This document shows positions 50,636-59,732 of a stretch of DNA of 64,000 nucleotides, one piece after another. The number at the start of each line of letters is the position of its first letter. Positions within the stretch are counted from its first letter, which is position 1. The notes beneath the pieces were generated by a model, which saw only the letters and a program-made list of their open reading frames with translations, did not search any database and was not told the DNA's origin. A program made the position numbers and the translations under genes. The stretch is from an uncultured bacterium (GTDB taxonomy: Bacteria > Actinomycetota > Actinomycetes > S36-B12 > CAIYMF01), in contig CAIKEU010000058.1 of NCBI GenBank assembly GCA_903826575.1, positions 1-64,000 of the forward strand. The letters are read 5' to 3'.

Positions 50636-52012
50636 ATGAAGTACGCCAACTCCGTCGTTGAACTCATTGGCAATACTCCTTTGGTGAAGTTGTCGTCAGT
50701 AACGGCGCACCTTGGCCCCGATGCGCCGCTGGTGCTCGCGAAAGTTGAGTACGTCAACCCAGGTGGTTCGGTGAAGGACCGCATTGCGTCGCGCATGATT
50801 GATGCAGCGGAAGCCTCAGGTGAACTCAAGCCCGGTGGCACGATCGTCGAGCCAACAAGTGGTAACACCGGTGTCGGTTTGGCTTTAGTGGCTCAGCAGC
50901 GTGGATATACATGCATCTTCGTCTGCCCGGACAAGGTCAGTGTCGATAAGCAGAATGTACTTCGCGCCTATGGGGCGCAGGTAGTTGTTTGCCCGACTGC
51001 GGTTGATCCCGAAGACCCGCGTTCGTATTACCAAGTTTCTGATCGCTTGGTTCGGGAAACCCCGGGCGCGTGGAAGCCTGATCAGTATTCGAACCCGAAC
51101 AATCCGCGTTCACACTACGAAACGACCGGACCTGAACTGTGGGAGCAGACAGATGGTCGGATCACGCACTTTGTAGCAGGTGTTGGTACGGGTGGAACGA
51201 TCTCCGGAACAGGTCGCTATCTCAAAGAGATGAGCGATGGTGCAGTGAAGGTGATTGGAGCCGACCCGGCTGGCTCGGTGTACTCCGGTGGTACCGGACG
51301 TCCGTACCTGGTTGAAGGTGTTGGTGAGGATTTCTGGCCGGATGCGTATGACCGAACGATTTGCGATGAAATCATTGAGGTTTCAGATCGCGACTCGTTC
51401 GCAGTGACTCGTCGGCTCGCGCGCGAAGAAGGCCTGCTCGTTGGCGGCTCCTGTGGAATGGCTGTGCAGGCGGCGCTCGAAGTGGCCGCTCGGGCGTCCA
51501 AGGACGACGTGATCGTTGTGCTACTTCCCGATGGTGGACGTGGCTACCTGTCGAAGGTGTTTAACGACGAGTGGCTCGCTGATTATGGATTCCTGCACAC
51601 GTCGTCTGAGCGCACTGTTGGTGATGTCTTGAAGTCGAAGAAGGCTGGCTCAATTCCATCCTTTGTGCACACGCATCCGCAAGAAACTGTGCGCGAGGTG
51701 ATCGACATCCTGCGCGAATACGGTGTCTCGCTGGTACCAGTTGTCAAAGCTGAGCCACCCGTTAAGACAGCGGAAATCGTTGGCGCTGTTGGTGAACGTC
51801 AGTTGCTTGATGCACTGTTCTCAGGCAAGGCCACCTTGGCTGATTCGGTCGACAAGCATATGGGCCCCAGTTTGCCTCTGATCGGTGCCGGTGAAGCGGT
51901 TGCTGCTGCGGTGACCGCACTTGAGGCGGCTGATGCTGCCATTGTCGTTGAAGATGGTGAGCCGGTTGGCGTTGTTACCCGCCAGGATTTGCTCGGTTAT
52001 CTGTCTGTCTAG
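50636..52012 (+). CDS. cbs: Cystathionine beta-synthase
   Basis: This 458-residue PLP enzyme condenses serine and homocysteine to cystathionine. The PLP Lys is Lys47 in NPGGSVKDRIASRM; TSGNTGVGLALVA binds the substrate carboxylate and GVGTGGTISGTGRYLKE the phosphate. Two CBS domains follow (about 335-458). It stands with metB and msrA in one sulfur-amino-acid region, so transsulfuration can run both ways here. The 190 bases upstream hold no gene that I can support, and no SAM riboswitch was recognised. Confidence 0.95.
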   Translation: MKYANSVVELIGNTPLVKLSSVTAHLGPDAPLVLAKVEYVNPGGSVKDRIASRMIDAAEASGELKPGGTIVEPTSGNTGVGLALVAQQRGYTCIFVCPDKVSVDKQNVLRAYGAQVVVCPTAVDPEDPRSYYQVSDRLVRETPGAWKPDQYSNPNNPRSHYETTGPELWEQTDGRITHFVAGVGTGGTISGTGRYLKEMSDGAVKVIGADPAGSVYSGGTGRPYLVEGVGEDFWPDAYDRTICDEIIEVSDRDSFAVTRRLAREEGLLVGGSCGMAVQAALEVAARASKDDVIVVLLPDGGRGYLSKVFNDEWLADYGFLHTSSERTVGDVLKSKKAGSIPSFVHTHPQETVREVIDILREYGVSLVPVVKAEPPVKTAEIVGAVGERQLLDALFSGKATLADSVDKHMGPSLPLIGAGEAVAAAVTALEAADAAIVVEDGEPVGVVTRQDLLGYLSV

Positions 52013-53256
52013 TCAAAGCTGACGGGCTTGCCACCCTTGATCACGACGTCGAGGTGACGCAATGATTCAAGGTTGCTTGCGATCGGATCTGCTTTGACAG
52101 CAACGAAATCGGCGAACTTGCCCGGCGTGATTGATCCGACGCGATCGTCCCAGCCCATGCATTCGGCGGCAACGATCGTGGCGGCCTGAATGCCCTGCAT
52201 GGGCGTCATGCCGTAACGAACCATGTAGGGGAGTTGGTTGGCGGCATCCCGGTGTGGGTAAACGCCGCTATCTGTGCCGTAGGCGATGCGGACGCCCGCG
52301 GCTATCGCTTTGGTAAACCCTTCCCTTTGGGCGTCTGTGGTTTCGCGATTCTTACGCATGATGTCCGCCGACCAGCCGTCGCGCGTGCCGATTTCGTTGA
52401 TGTAGTCACCGTTGTAGATGTCGGCTACGAGGTACGTTCCTGAATCGGCCATCATCGCGATCGACTCGTCATCCATCAGTGATCCATGCTCGACACTGCG
52501 GACACCTGCCCGCACGGCTCGCTTAATGCCCTCGGCTCCGTGGGCATGGGTGGCTACGAACATTCCGTAGAGTGCTGCTTCTTCAACGGCCGCGCGGATT
52601 TCGGCCTCGGTGAATTCGCACGCCCCAGGTGTGGTTCCTTCCGTGAGGACCGCGCCGGTTCCGATCACCTTGATGAGCTCGGCCCCACCTTGAATGATGC
52701 GACGCACTGCATCGCGCACCTCATCGACGTTTCGGACGACGCCGTATCGCAGCTCGCGAGGGATGCCCTGATCGACGTTGATGGCGAAACCACTCACGTC
52801 GCCGCCACCCCCCGGAACAGTGATGAACGCGCCGGCGCACTGCATACGCGGGCCGAGTACCCAGCCGCCATTGATCGCATCGCGTAAGGCGATATCTGTT
52901 AGGGCGTGGAAGGTGCCAACGTCGCGAACCGTGGTGAATCCGGCAGCAATGGTGTCGCGCGCATTTGCAACGCCGGCGAGTGCTTCGCGCGCCGCCGTCG
53001 TCATGACCATGCCTGCGTAGCCGTGACCAGACTCGAGTTGGCCGATGACGTGGGCGTGGCAGTCGATCATGCCCGGTAGGACGACGTGTTCGGTGAGATC
53101 AACGGTGGGTACACCCTCGGGCACCCCGTGAGAGATAGGCGCAACAGCCACGATCCGGTCGTCGGAGATGTGTATCGCCTGCGCCGGGAGAACTCTTCCG
53201 CCATCGACGTCAACGAGTTTGCCGGCGAGTACCACATGGGTCGTTGCTGAAGTCAT
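52009..53256 (-). CDS. Amidohydrolase, imidazolonepropionase/prolidase-like
   Basis: This 415-residue metal-dependent TIM-barrel hydrolase has a beta-sandwich start (AGKLVDVDGG), first metal motif VVLPGMIDCHAHV, ELIKVIGTGAVLTEG with the bridging Lys, FVATHAHGAEGIKRAVRAGV (second His pair) and a late AYGTDSGVYPHRDA (metal Asp). The branch hydrolyses imidazole, dipeptide or lactone bonds; the substrate is not known. It is convergent with cbs (four-base overlap). No His-degradation genes accompany it. Confidence 0.9.
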   Translation of the reverse strand: MTSATTHVVLAGKLVDVDGGRVLPAQAIHISDDRIVAVAPISHGVPEGVPTVDLTEHVVLPGMIDCHAHVIGQLESGHGYAGMVMTTAAREALAGVANARDTIAAGFTTVRDVGTFHALTDIALRDAINGGWVLGPRMQCAGAFITVPGGGGDVSGFAINVDQGIPRELRYGVVRNVDEVRDAVRRIIQGGAELIKVIGTGAVLTEGTTPGACEFTEAEIRAAVEEAALYGMFVATHAHGAEGIKRAVRAGVRSVEHGSLMDDESIAMMADSGTYLVADIYNGDYINEIGTRDGWSADIMRKNRETTDAQREGFTKAIAAGVRIAYGTDSGVYPHRDAANQLPYMVRYGMTPMQGIQAATIVAAECMGWDDRVGSITPGKFADFVAVKADPIASNLESLRHLDVVIKGGKPVSFD

Positions 53257-53347
53257 GGATCGACCCTAGCGATTTGGATGCTCGCTTGCGATGGGCTCGC
53301 GGAATCAGACTTATTGCTCGTGGTGCCACAGCAATCCGCCCAATTGA

Positions 53348-53389
53348 AAACGGCTCGTTGGTTCTCCCTATGAGACCAACGAGCCGTTT
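53348..53389 (-). terminator. Terminator of msrA (reads leftwards)
   Basis: A 15-bp perfect stem, AAACGGCTCGTTGGT with its mirror image (53348-53362 and 53375-53389), has a CTC/GAG pairing continuing into the loop. Read on the minus strand it lies 10 bases after the msrA stop and is followed by TTTTC, a good intrinsic terminator. It also separates msrA from the amidohydrolase promoter. Confidence 0.85.
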
Positions 53390-53398
53390 CGGAGTTGT

Positions 53399-54052
53399 CT
53401 AGAGGGCTGGGAGTTTCAGACCAGTCTCTGAGTGACAGTCATAGCCGTTTGGATGCGAGTACAGGTACTGCTGGTGGTACGGCTCGGCGAAGTAGAACGG
53501 CAGCCCGTCGGCTGGTCCGACTTCGGTGGTGACCTCGCCATACTTGCGCTCGCGGATCAGCGCATCGAATGATGCCCGGGTCCGCTCGACGATGTCGGCC
53601 TGCTCGTCGTTCGTCCAGAACACTGCCGAGCGGTACTGCGTACCCACGTCGTTGCCTTGACGGTAGCCCTGGGTCGGATCGTGGTTCTCCCAGAACACCT
53701 TGAGCAGGTCGTAGGTAGACACGACGGAGGGGTCGTAGACAACCAGCACGTTCTCCGCGTGGCCGGTACGACCGGTGCAGACCTCCTCGTACGACGCGTT
53801 CGGAGTGATTCCGCCCTGGTAGCCGACGGCCGTAGTGTAAACGCCGGGGATTCTCCAGAACTTCTTCTCCGCGCCCCAGAAGCAGCCCATGCCGAGGTAA
53901 AGGCTTTCGGTGCCCTTCGGGTAGGGGCCCTCTATCAACGTCCCGAGCACAAGATGCTCGGCGGGCAGTTCAAATTGGCGCTGGGGACGCCCAGGAAGGG
54001 CATCTTCCGGAGTCACCATGCGGGTCTTGGCAGCTGAGCCAAACAAGAACAT
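53399..54052 (-). CDS. msrA: Peptide-methionine (S)-S-oxide reductase MsrA
   Basis: This 217-residue enzyme repairs oxidised methionine in proteins. The catalytic cysteine is in [14 protein letters not shown]; the region [14 protein letters not shown] and the late EPYHQQYL are also conserved, and the end reads CHSETGLKL, providing a resolving Cys. An N-terminal 40-residue stretch precedes the core. I chose the ATG at 54052 with a gagagg site upstream. It is divergent from metB, with 147 bases between starts. Confidence 0.94.
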   Translation of the reverse strand: MFLFGSAAKTRMVTPEDALPGRPQRQFELPAEHLVLGTLIEGPYPKGTESLYLGMGCFWGAEKKFWRIPGVYTTAVGYQGGITPNASYEEVCTGRTGHAENVLVVYDPSVVSTYDLLKVFWENHDPTQGYRQGNDVGTQYRSAVFWTNDEQADIVERTRASFDALIRERKYGEVTTEVGPADGLPFYFAEPYHQQYLYSHPNGYDCHSETGLKLPAL

Positions 54053-54080
54053 GAACACCAACCTCTCAAAGGATGCGTTC

Positions 54081-54094
54081 ACTGCGATCGCAGT
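54081..54094. promoter_or_regulatory. 14-bp perfect palindrome between msrA and metB
   Basis: ACTGCGATCGCAGT is perfectly self-complementary and is flanked by a second, looser pair ATGCG (54073-54077) and CGCAT (54096-54100). It lies in the divergent msrA/metB region, 29 bases before the msrA start, and could be a repressor site. The core GCGATCGC could also be chance or a methylation motif. Confidence 0.4.
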
Positions 54095-54199
54095 TCGCAT
54101 TTTCTACAACATCGGAATGGTCCAAATCCTTCCCTCAGTCACAAGAAAGTCTGGCGTACTGATGATGAATGTGCGCGCCCGGCCCCGTAGGGTTCTCAT

Positions 54200-55378
54200 A
54201 TGAGTAATCACCCGCTGTGGACCCACACTGAGACTGTCGCCCTGCATGCTGGCCAGGAGCCCGATGAACGAACCGGCGCTGTCGTGCCGCCGATCTATCA
54301 GGTTTCGACCTACGCCCAGGACGGTGTCGGTGGGCTGCGCAACGGCTACGAATACTCGCGGTCCGGAAACCCAACTCGCGATGCCCTTCAGGAGTGTCTT
54401 GCGGCATTGGAGGATCCGGTTGGTGCGGCGGCGGGAACGACTAAGGGCATGGCCTTTGCCTCCGGCCTCGCAGCTGAAGACACCCTGATGCGAACGGTGC
54501 TCTCACCTGGCGCACACGCGGTGATCCCGGACGATGCTTACGGCGGCACCTTCCGTCTTTTCTCGCGAGTCCTCGGACGGTGGGGAGTCGAATACACTCC
54601 GGCGCGGTTGACGGATCTTGCAGCAGTGGAAGCGGCAATTCAGCCTGGACGTACGTCGATGATCTGGATCGAGACGCCGACCAATCCGCTCCTTCGCGTG
54701 GCGGATATCGCGGCGATCGCTGAGTTGGCTCACGCCAACAACGCGATTCTCGTCGTCGACAATACCTTCGCCTCGCCGTACCTCCAGCAGCCGCTACTCC
54801 TCGGCGCAGACGTCGTCGTGCACTCAACGACGAAGTACCTCGGTGGTCACAGTGATGTAATCGGTGGCGCATTAATTGCACGTGATCCGGAACTGGCCGA
54901 ACAACTTGCTTATCACCAAAACGCAATGGGTGCTGTGGCTGCGCCGCTCGATTCGTGGTTGGTATTGCGTGGTGCGAAGACGCTGGCGGTACGCATGGAT
55001 CGTCACTGCGCCAACGCCAAGGTGATCGTCGACATGCTCAGTAGCCACTCTGCCGTTTCTGAGGTGCTGTACCCAGGGCTCGAAGGTCACGATGGCCATC
55101 ATGTGGCCGTCAAGCAGATGCGCGATTTCGGCGGAATGATCAGCTTCCGGGTCAATGGAAGTGAGCAGAAAGCGCTCGACGTCTGCGCGGCCACGCAACT
55201 GTTCACGCTTGGTGAGTCACTCGGTGGTGTCGAGTCGCTGATCGAGCACCCGGCGCGAATGACGCACGCCTCGGTTGCGGGCTCGGCACTGGAAGTTCCT
55301 TCCGACCTGATCCGCCTTTCTGTTGGTATCGAGCATGTTGACGATCTTGTCGCGGATCTTCAGCAGGCGCTGGGGTGA
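54200..55378 (+). CDS. metB: Cystathionine gamma-synthase/lyase-type PLP enzyme (MetB)
   Basis: This 392-residue Cys/Met metabolism PLP enzyme has [20 protein letters not shown] and GLAAEDTLM early, the PLP Lys at 212 in [16 protein letters not shown], and the late [22 protein letters not shown]. Sequence alone does not separate gamma-synthase from gamma-lyase; next to cbs, either direction of transsulfuration fits. Its stop overlaps the following GTG, so it is coupled with the GlmL-like gene. Confidence 0.92.
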   Translation: MSNHPLWTHTETVALHAGQEPDERTGAVVPPIYQVSTYAQDGVGGLRNGYEYSRSGNPTRDALQECLAALEDPVGAAAGTTKGMAFASGLAAEDTLMRTVLSPGAHAVIPDDAYGGTFRLFSRVLGRWGVEYTPARLTDLAAVEAAIQPGRTSMIWIETPTNPLLRVADIAAIAELAHANNAILVVDNTFASPYLQQPLLLGADVVVHSTTKYLGGHSDVIGGALIARDPELAEQLAYHQNAMGAVAAPLDSWLVLRGAKTLAVRMDRHCANAKVIVDMLSSHSAVSEVLYPGLEGHDGHHVAVKQMRDFGGMISFRVNGSEQKALDVCAATQLFTLGESLGGVESLIEHPARMTHASVAGSALEVPSDLIRLSVGIEHVDDLVADLQQALG

Positions 55379-56745
55379 GTTCGCCGTACATCGTCTGCGT
55401 CGACACCGGGTCTACGTTTACGAAGGCTGCCGCCGTCTCGGTGGGTGACGACGCCGGCGCATTGCTAGCGACGGCGGCCGTACCGACCACGGTTGGCGCC
55501 GGTCAAGACGTGCTAACGGGTCTGGACGCGGCGGTTGCAGAGGTCGTTGCGACCGCTGGCGGTTCACCGATTGAGATTCGCGCTTGCTCATCGGCTGGCG
55601 GTGGTCTGCGGCTTGCGGTCGTCGGCTACGAGCGTGTGGTGACGGCGGAAGCCGGTGCACGAGTTGGACTTTCGGCCGGTGCCAAGGTGGTGCATGTGTC
55701 CAGCGGCGCGCTGGATCGTTCGGGCATCGACGCGCTCAAGGCGGATCGCCCTGACGTGGTGCTGCTTGTCGGCGGTACCGACGGTGGTGATGTTGAAGTT
55801 TTGCTTCACAACGCAGGAATGCTGGCCGACGCGGGGCCCAAAGTGCCCTACGTCGTGGCTGGCAATGTCGACGCTCAGGCTGATGCCGTCGCGACTTTCG
55901 TCAAGCGCAAACGCACCGTAGTGGCTTGCGATAACGTCCTGCCGAAGATTGGCGTGCTCAATCCACTGCCGGCCCGTGCCGCCATTCGTGGCGTGTTCAT
56001 TCACCACGTCATTGGTGGCAAGGGATTCACGAAAGGTCCACGCTTCGCCAGCCTCGTCCGTGGTGCCACACCGGACCTTGTGCTTGCCGGTGTCGAGCTA
56101 CTCGCGGACTCCGGGCTTGGGGACGTACTTTTGGTTGACGTTGGTGGTGCGACGACGGATGTGTACTCCGCGCTCATTCCTGACGCAGAAGAACATCCTG
56201 CACATCGCGAGGTCGTCGAGGTGATGTGGCGAGGAAGAACTGTAGAGGGTGATCTCGGAATGCGCTGGAGTGCAACGGGTGTCGTTGATGCAGCGGTTAG
56301 TGAACGGTTGATTGATGTGAGTGAATCAACCAATCTTTTGGTTGTCGTGGCTCATGACCGCCATGACGATCCCTCGTGGCTTCCCCGAGACGAGGCTGAT
56401 CACGATGTCGATGCGGACATTGCCCGCCTTGCATTGACGATCGCGCTACGTCGCCACGCGCGTGCGTCGGAGTCGATCGAGGGACGCACACCCGGCCGCA
56501 ACCTCAGTGACATTCGCCTCGTGATTCTGAGCGGGGGAGTGTTTCGTCATGCGGGCGATGCTCGGTTGGCGACGATGGTCGCGCCCGTAACATCTGATTT
56601 CGCTGGCGGCTGGCGAGTTCCTACGTCTCCACGCATAACAGTGGACCGTCAGTATGTGATGGCTGCTGCAGGGCTACTGAGCGAGGACTATCCCAAGGCG
56701 GCACAGAACCTCATCAGCGCGGCGCTGGTTTCCGTCGAATCGTGA
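55375..56745 (+). CDS. GlmL/MutL-type ASKHA protein (glutamate mutase accessory family)
   Basis: This 456-residue protein of the MutL family (not the mismatch-repair one) is named after a gene in the glutamate mutase operon. It has an actin/Hsp70-like fold: VCVDTGSTFTKAAAV (phosphate 1), LLVDVGGATTDVYSAL (phosphate 2), and VILSGGVFRHAG (adenosine motif). No B12-dependent mutase subunit (MamA/GlmS or GlmE) lies in the window; the neighbour is metB with a four-base overlap. Members are thought to reactivate or assemble B12 enzymes, but the family role is not settled. Confidence 0.86.
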   Translation: MSSPYIVCVDTGSTFTKAAAVSVGDDAGALLATAAVPTTVGAGQDVLTGLDAAVAEVVATAGGSPIEIRACSSAGGGLRLAVVGYERVVTAEAGARVGLSAGAKVVHVSSGALDRSGIDALKADRPDVVLLVGGTDGGDVEVLLHNAGMLADAGPKVPYVVAGNVDAQADAVATFVKRKRTVVACDNVLPKIGVLNPLPARAAIRGVFIHHVIGGKGFTKGPRFASLVRGATPDLVLAGVELLADSGLGDVLLVDVGGATTDVYSALIPDAEEHPAHREVVEVMWRGRTVEGDLGMRWSATGVVDAAVSERLIDVSESTNLLVVVAHDRHDDPSWLPRDEADHDVDADIARLALTIALRRHARASESIEGRTPGRNLSDIRLVILSGGVFRHAGDARLATMVAPVTSDFAGGWRVPTSPRITVDRQYVMAAAGLLSEDYPKAAQNLISAALVSVES

Positions 56746-56753
56746 GCTGTCGC

Positions 56754-57437
56754 CTAGGGCAACGCCCAATCAATAGGCGCTGCTCCGAGCGAGGTCAGAT
56801 GTTTATTCACACGACTAAACGGCTTCGAACCGAAGAACCCACCATGTGCCGATAGTGGACTTGGGTGCACGCTTGCCACGATCGGCGTGCTCTCGAGTAA
56901 CGGAGTGAGGGTCTGAGCGTCGCGACCCCACAGGACCGCAACGAGTGGCTGATCGCGCTGAACCAAAGCTGAAATCGCGTGTGCGGTGACCTGTTCCCAA
57001 CCCTTGCCGCGATGTGAACCGGGTTTACCGGGCGAGACGGTGAGTACCCGATTGAGAAGTAGGACGCCGCGGTCGGCCCATGGACTTAGATCACCGGATG
57101 TGGGTGTCGGAACAACAACATCATCAACGAGTTCTCGATAGATGTTGGCCAGCGACCGCGGCAGAGGTCGAACGGCCTGGTCGACTGAAAACGATAAACC
57201 CACCGGATGGCCAGGTGTTGGATACGGATCCTGACCAACGATCAAAACGCGAACGTGATCGATCGGTTGACGAAATGCGCGCAACACGTTGTCGCCTGAT
57301 GGCAGATAGCCGCGACCCGCGCCAACCTCGTCGCGAAGAAACGTCCCAATTGCGGTGATGGTGTCACTAACCGGTTCAAGGACCTCAGCCCAGCCTGGTC
57401 CGACCAATTCATTGAGCGGCCGCGCCACGATCTTCAC
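56754..57437 (-). CDS. ung: Uracil-DNA glycosylase (family 1)
   Basis: This 227-residue enzyme removes uracil from DNA. The water-activating motif is [20 protein letters not shown], and the DNA-intercalation loop is [19 protein letters not shown]. The GTG at 57437 overlaps the stop of the upstream methyltransferase gene by four bases and gives the family N-terminus; a longer frame would add a Pro/Arg-rich stretch. It is convergent with the GlmL-like gene (nine bases apart). Confidence 0.94.
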   Translation of the reverse strand: MKIVARPLNELVGPGWAEVLEPVSDTITAIGTFLRDEVGAGRGYLPSGDNVLRAFRQPIDHVRVLIVGQDPYPTPGHPVGLSFSVDQAVRPLPRSLANIYRELVDDVVVPTPTSGDLSPWADRGVLLLNRVLTVSPGKPGSHRGKGWEQVTAHAISALVQRDQPLVAVLWGRDAQTLTPLLESTPIVASVHPSPLSAHGGFFGSKPFSRVNKHLTSLGAAPIDWALP

Positions 57438-58324
57438 ACCTTGGTGGCGATCAGGCTGAACGCGACGGGAAGCCCCTCGGGCTGATCTGCGGGGGTCATG
57501 CCACGGCCAACGAGGAGTCTCCACTTTCCGTCGCCACCCTGCTGAAGGAGATCGTCCCCGCGAGGATCGAAGGCAAGCTCGACGAACTCGTCGAGGCGGT
57601 CGATCCGCATCCCCGCGCAGACGGCCGAAGTAACGACATTCGCAATGGAGTGGGCGAAATTCGTTGTGGTGGAGGTGATTGCGCTGGAGGGATCGGCGTA
57701 GCTGCCGGAGCCGGATTCGGTGAAATGGCCACCGTCACCGTAGGGGAAATCCAGAACCAACTCAGGCGTTCGCTTGCTGAACACCTGATACACGGGATGA
57801 ATTTCAAACATGACCAGCGTGCCACCTGGGCGTAACGCACGAGCGACCTGAGACATCCACAGGTCTAGATCGTCGATCCAACAGATCGCGCCGATGGTCA
57901 CGTAAACCATGTCGAATCGAGCATGAAGCAATTCGGGCAAGTTACGTGAATCGGTTTCAACGGTGTCGATCGAAACGCCTATCGTCGAAGCAAGGTCACG
58001 GGCACGTTGCAGCGCAACGGCCGAGAAATCCGCACATGTGACATTCGCACCTGCCCGAGCCAGCACCACACCATCGACCCCGATGTGACTCTGCAAGTAG
58101 AGGATGTCGAGCCCGGCGACCTGTGAGAGCGGTTGATCAAGAGGGGCAGCAGTTGCTCGCGCGATCGCGTTCTCTTCGATGGACGTCATCAACGTGCCGC
58201 CGGCTATTACTCGATCAAGTTGGTAGTAGCGATCCTCCGCCGTCGTGCCGTGGACGCCGGCCGCTTGTTCCCAGAAGTTATGATTGCCGGCGATCAGGTC
58301 GTCCAGATTTTCTAAATCACTCAT
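57434..58324 (-). CDS. SAM-dependent methyltransferase (class I)
   Basis: This 296-residue protein has the Rossmann core of a subfamily whose motif I reads [18 protein letters not shown] in place of the common LDLGCGTG, followed by [15 protein letters not shown] (the adenosine Asp). [17 protein letters not shown] is motif IV-V. The N-terminal stretch binds the substrate. It starts in the MFS gene stop and ends in the ung start, so the three are co-translated. The substrate is unknown; a small molecule is likely. Confidence 0.88.
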   Translation of the reverse strand: MSDLENLDDLIAGNHNFWEQAAGVHGTTAEDRYYQLDRVIAGGTLMTSIEENAIARATAAPLDQPLSQVAGLDILYLQSHIGVDGVVLARAGANVTCADFSAVALQRARDLASTIGVSIDTVETDSRNLPELLHARFDMVYVTIGAICWIDDLDLWMSQVARALRPGGTLVMFEIHPVYQVFSKRTPELVLDFPYGDGGHFTESGSGSYADPSSAITSTTTNFAHSIANVVTSAVCAGMRIDRLDEFVELAFDPRGDDLLQQGGDGKWRLLVGRGMTPADQPEGLPVAFSLIATKV

Positions 58325-59643
58325 GGAACGTGAACCGGATTCTCATCTGGATCGATTCCCGGTCCATCGACGGCGTGCACCCATTCCGTTTCGTTAGTCA
58401 CGGGTTGATTCTGCTTCAGCGTCTCGGGAATTATCAACGACAGTACGAAGCCGATCCCGAGAATGGCTGCCCCTACGAGGAATCCAACGGAGAACGATCC
58501 CGTGGTGTCAACGATCTTCCCGGCGATAAGAGGGGCGGCGACGGCGCCGACGTCGCTCATCATCTGGTACGTCGAAACGATCGGGCCACCGCGTTTGCCC
58601 CCCGTCATGTCGCCAACGACGGCAGCTGGTGCTGAGGCCAAGAAGGCGGCACCAAAGCCCAGGATGGCCATCGTGACGAGGAATAGTGCCAGCGAATTTG
58701 TGAGAGCCAAAACAACAAAGCCCGCGGTGGTGGCTGCCGTCCCAATGATCAGGGCTGGCTTACGTCCAAGCGTATCTGCCATTCGTCCCGCCGGCAGCAG
58801 CAGGAGGCCTTGGACGATTGCTGAGACCAAAAGCCCGTAGCCTGTCCACTGCCTGCCCAGGGCGAGCGCTTCAACGACGAAAAGTGGGATCAGGGCCGAA
58901 CGTAATCCGAACGATGCGAACCCATTTCCCAGGTTGATCACCAGTGCCGTTAAGTAAGCCCGGTTGCCCAGTGCTCTACGAAGTGAACCCACTTCGTCCG
59001 CCGGTGTTGCGCTACTGCCGTCTGCGTTTGGAAGGTCGCGCAACTTTGTCTTCGCCAACATGGTGATCGTGACGATCGTCGCGGCAGTCAAAGTGGCCGA
59101 GTAGACGAAGAAGGGCGCCCGGATTGAGATGCCGAGGACGAGTCCGCCGACGGCTGGCCCAGCGATACCACCGAGAAGAAAGCCACCCTGGTACGCGGCC
59201 GATGCTCGCCCCCGTTGCTCTGGCTCAACGGCGTGAAGTAACAACGCCATGGCCGACACGGTGAACATCGCCGAGCCGAGCCCACCGATCCCGCGTAGGA
59301 CAATTAGGTGGACGTAATCGCTAGCCAAGCCTGCGAGCCCAGAAGATACGGCCACGATGGCAAGGCCGGTTGCCAAGACGATTCGTTCGCCGAATCGGTT
59401 GATCAAAAGGCCCGCCGGTGTCGCACTAATCAAGCGGAAGAAGGCGAACACGCTGATGACGGCGCTGGCCTGAAAGACACTGACACCAAAGGATTTTGCA
59501 AAGATCGGAATCGCAGGGGCAACGATCCCGAAGCCAAGGGCGACGAAGAATGCCACGGTTGACAGAACGGCAACCTCTCGGGGAAGGCCGTTGAGCATTG
59601 AGGTTCGCTGCAGACGCGCACCGATGGCACTGGCGAGGTCCAC
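58321..59643 (-). CDS. MFS efflux transporter
   Basis: This 440-residue protein has 12 predicted helices. The MFS motif A loop appears as LINRFGERIVLATGL after helix 2 and again as GRMADTLGRKPALIIG in the second half. IRGxGG-like (VLRGIGGLGSAM) and a C-terminal acidic polar tail (NETEWVHAVDGPG) are seen. It is typical of DHA1 drug/metabolite exporters. It is first in a three-gene set with a methyltransferase and ung. Its GTG start is preceded by aaagg. Confidence 0.91.
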   Translation of the reverse strand: MDLASAIGARLQRTSMLNGLPREVAVLSTVAFFVALGFGIVAPAIPIFAKSFGVSVFQASAVISVFAFFRLISATPAGLLINRFGERIVLATGLAIVAVSSGLAGLASDYVHLIVLRGIGGLGSAMFTVSAMALLLHAVEPEQRGRASAAYQGGFLLGGIAGPAVGGLVLGISIRAPFFVYSATLTAATIVTITMLAKTKLRDLPNADGSSATPADEVGSLRRALGNRAYLTALVINLGNGFASFGLRSALIPLFVVEALALGRQWTGYGLLVSAIVQGLLLLPAGRMADTLGRKPALIIGTAATTAGFVVLALTNSLALFLVTMAILGFGAAFLASAPAAVVGDMTGGKRGGPIVSTYQMMSDVGAVAAPLIAGKIVDTTGSFSVGFLVGAAILGIGFVLSLIIPETLKQNQPVTNETEWVHAVDGPGIDPDENPVHVP

Positions 59644-59732
59644 GATGAAACCTTTCCCTTGATGTTGATCACCATCATGTCAGGCAGTGATTTATTCGGC
59701 TGGCTGACATGCCTTGATCGGTCTAGCGAAGA

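Noticed and set aside
54101..54199. SAM riboswitch before metB
   Set aside because: The region is under 100 bases and lacks the conserved core.
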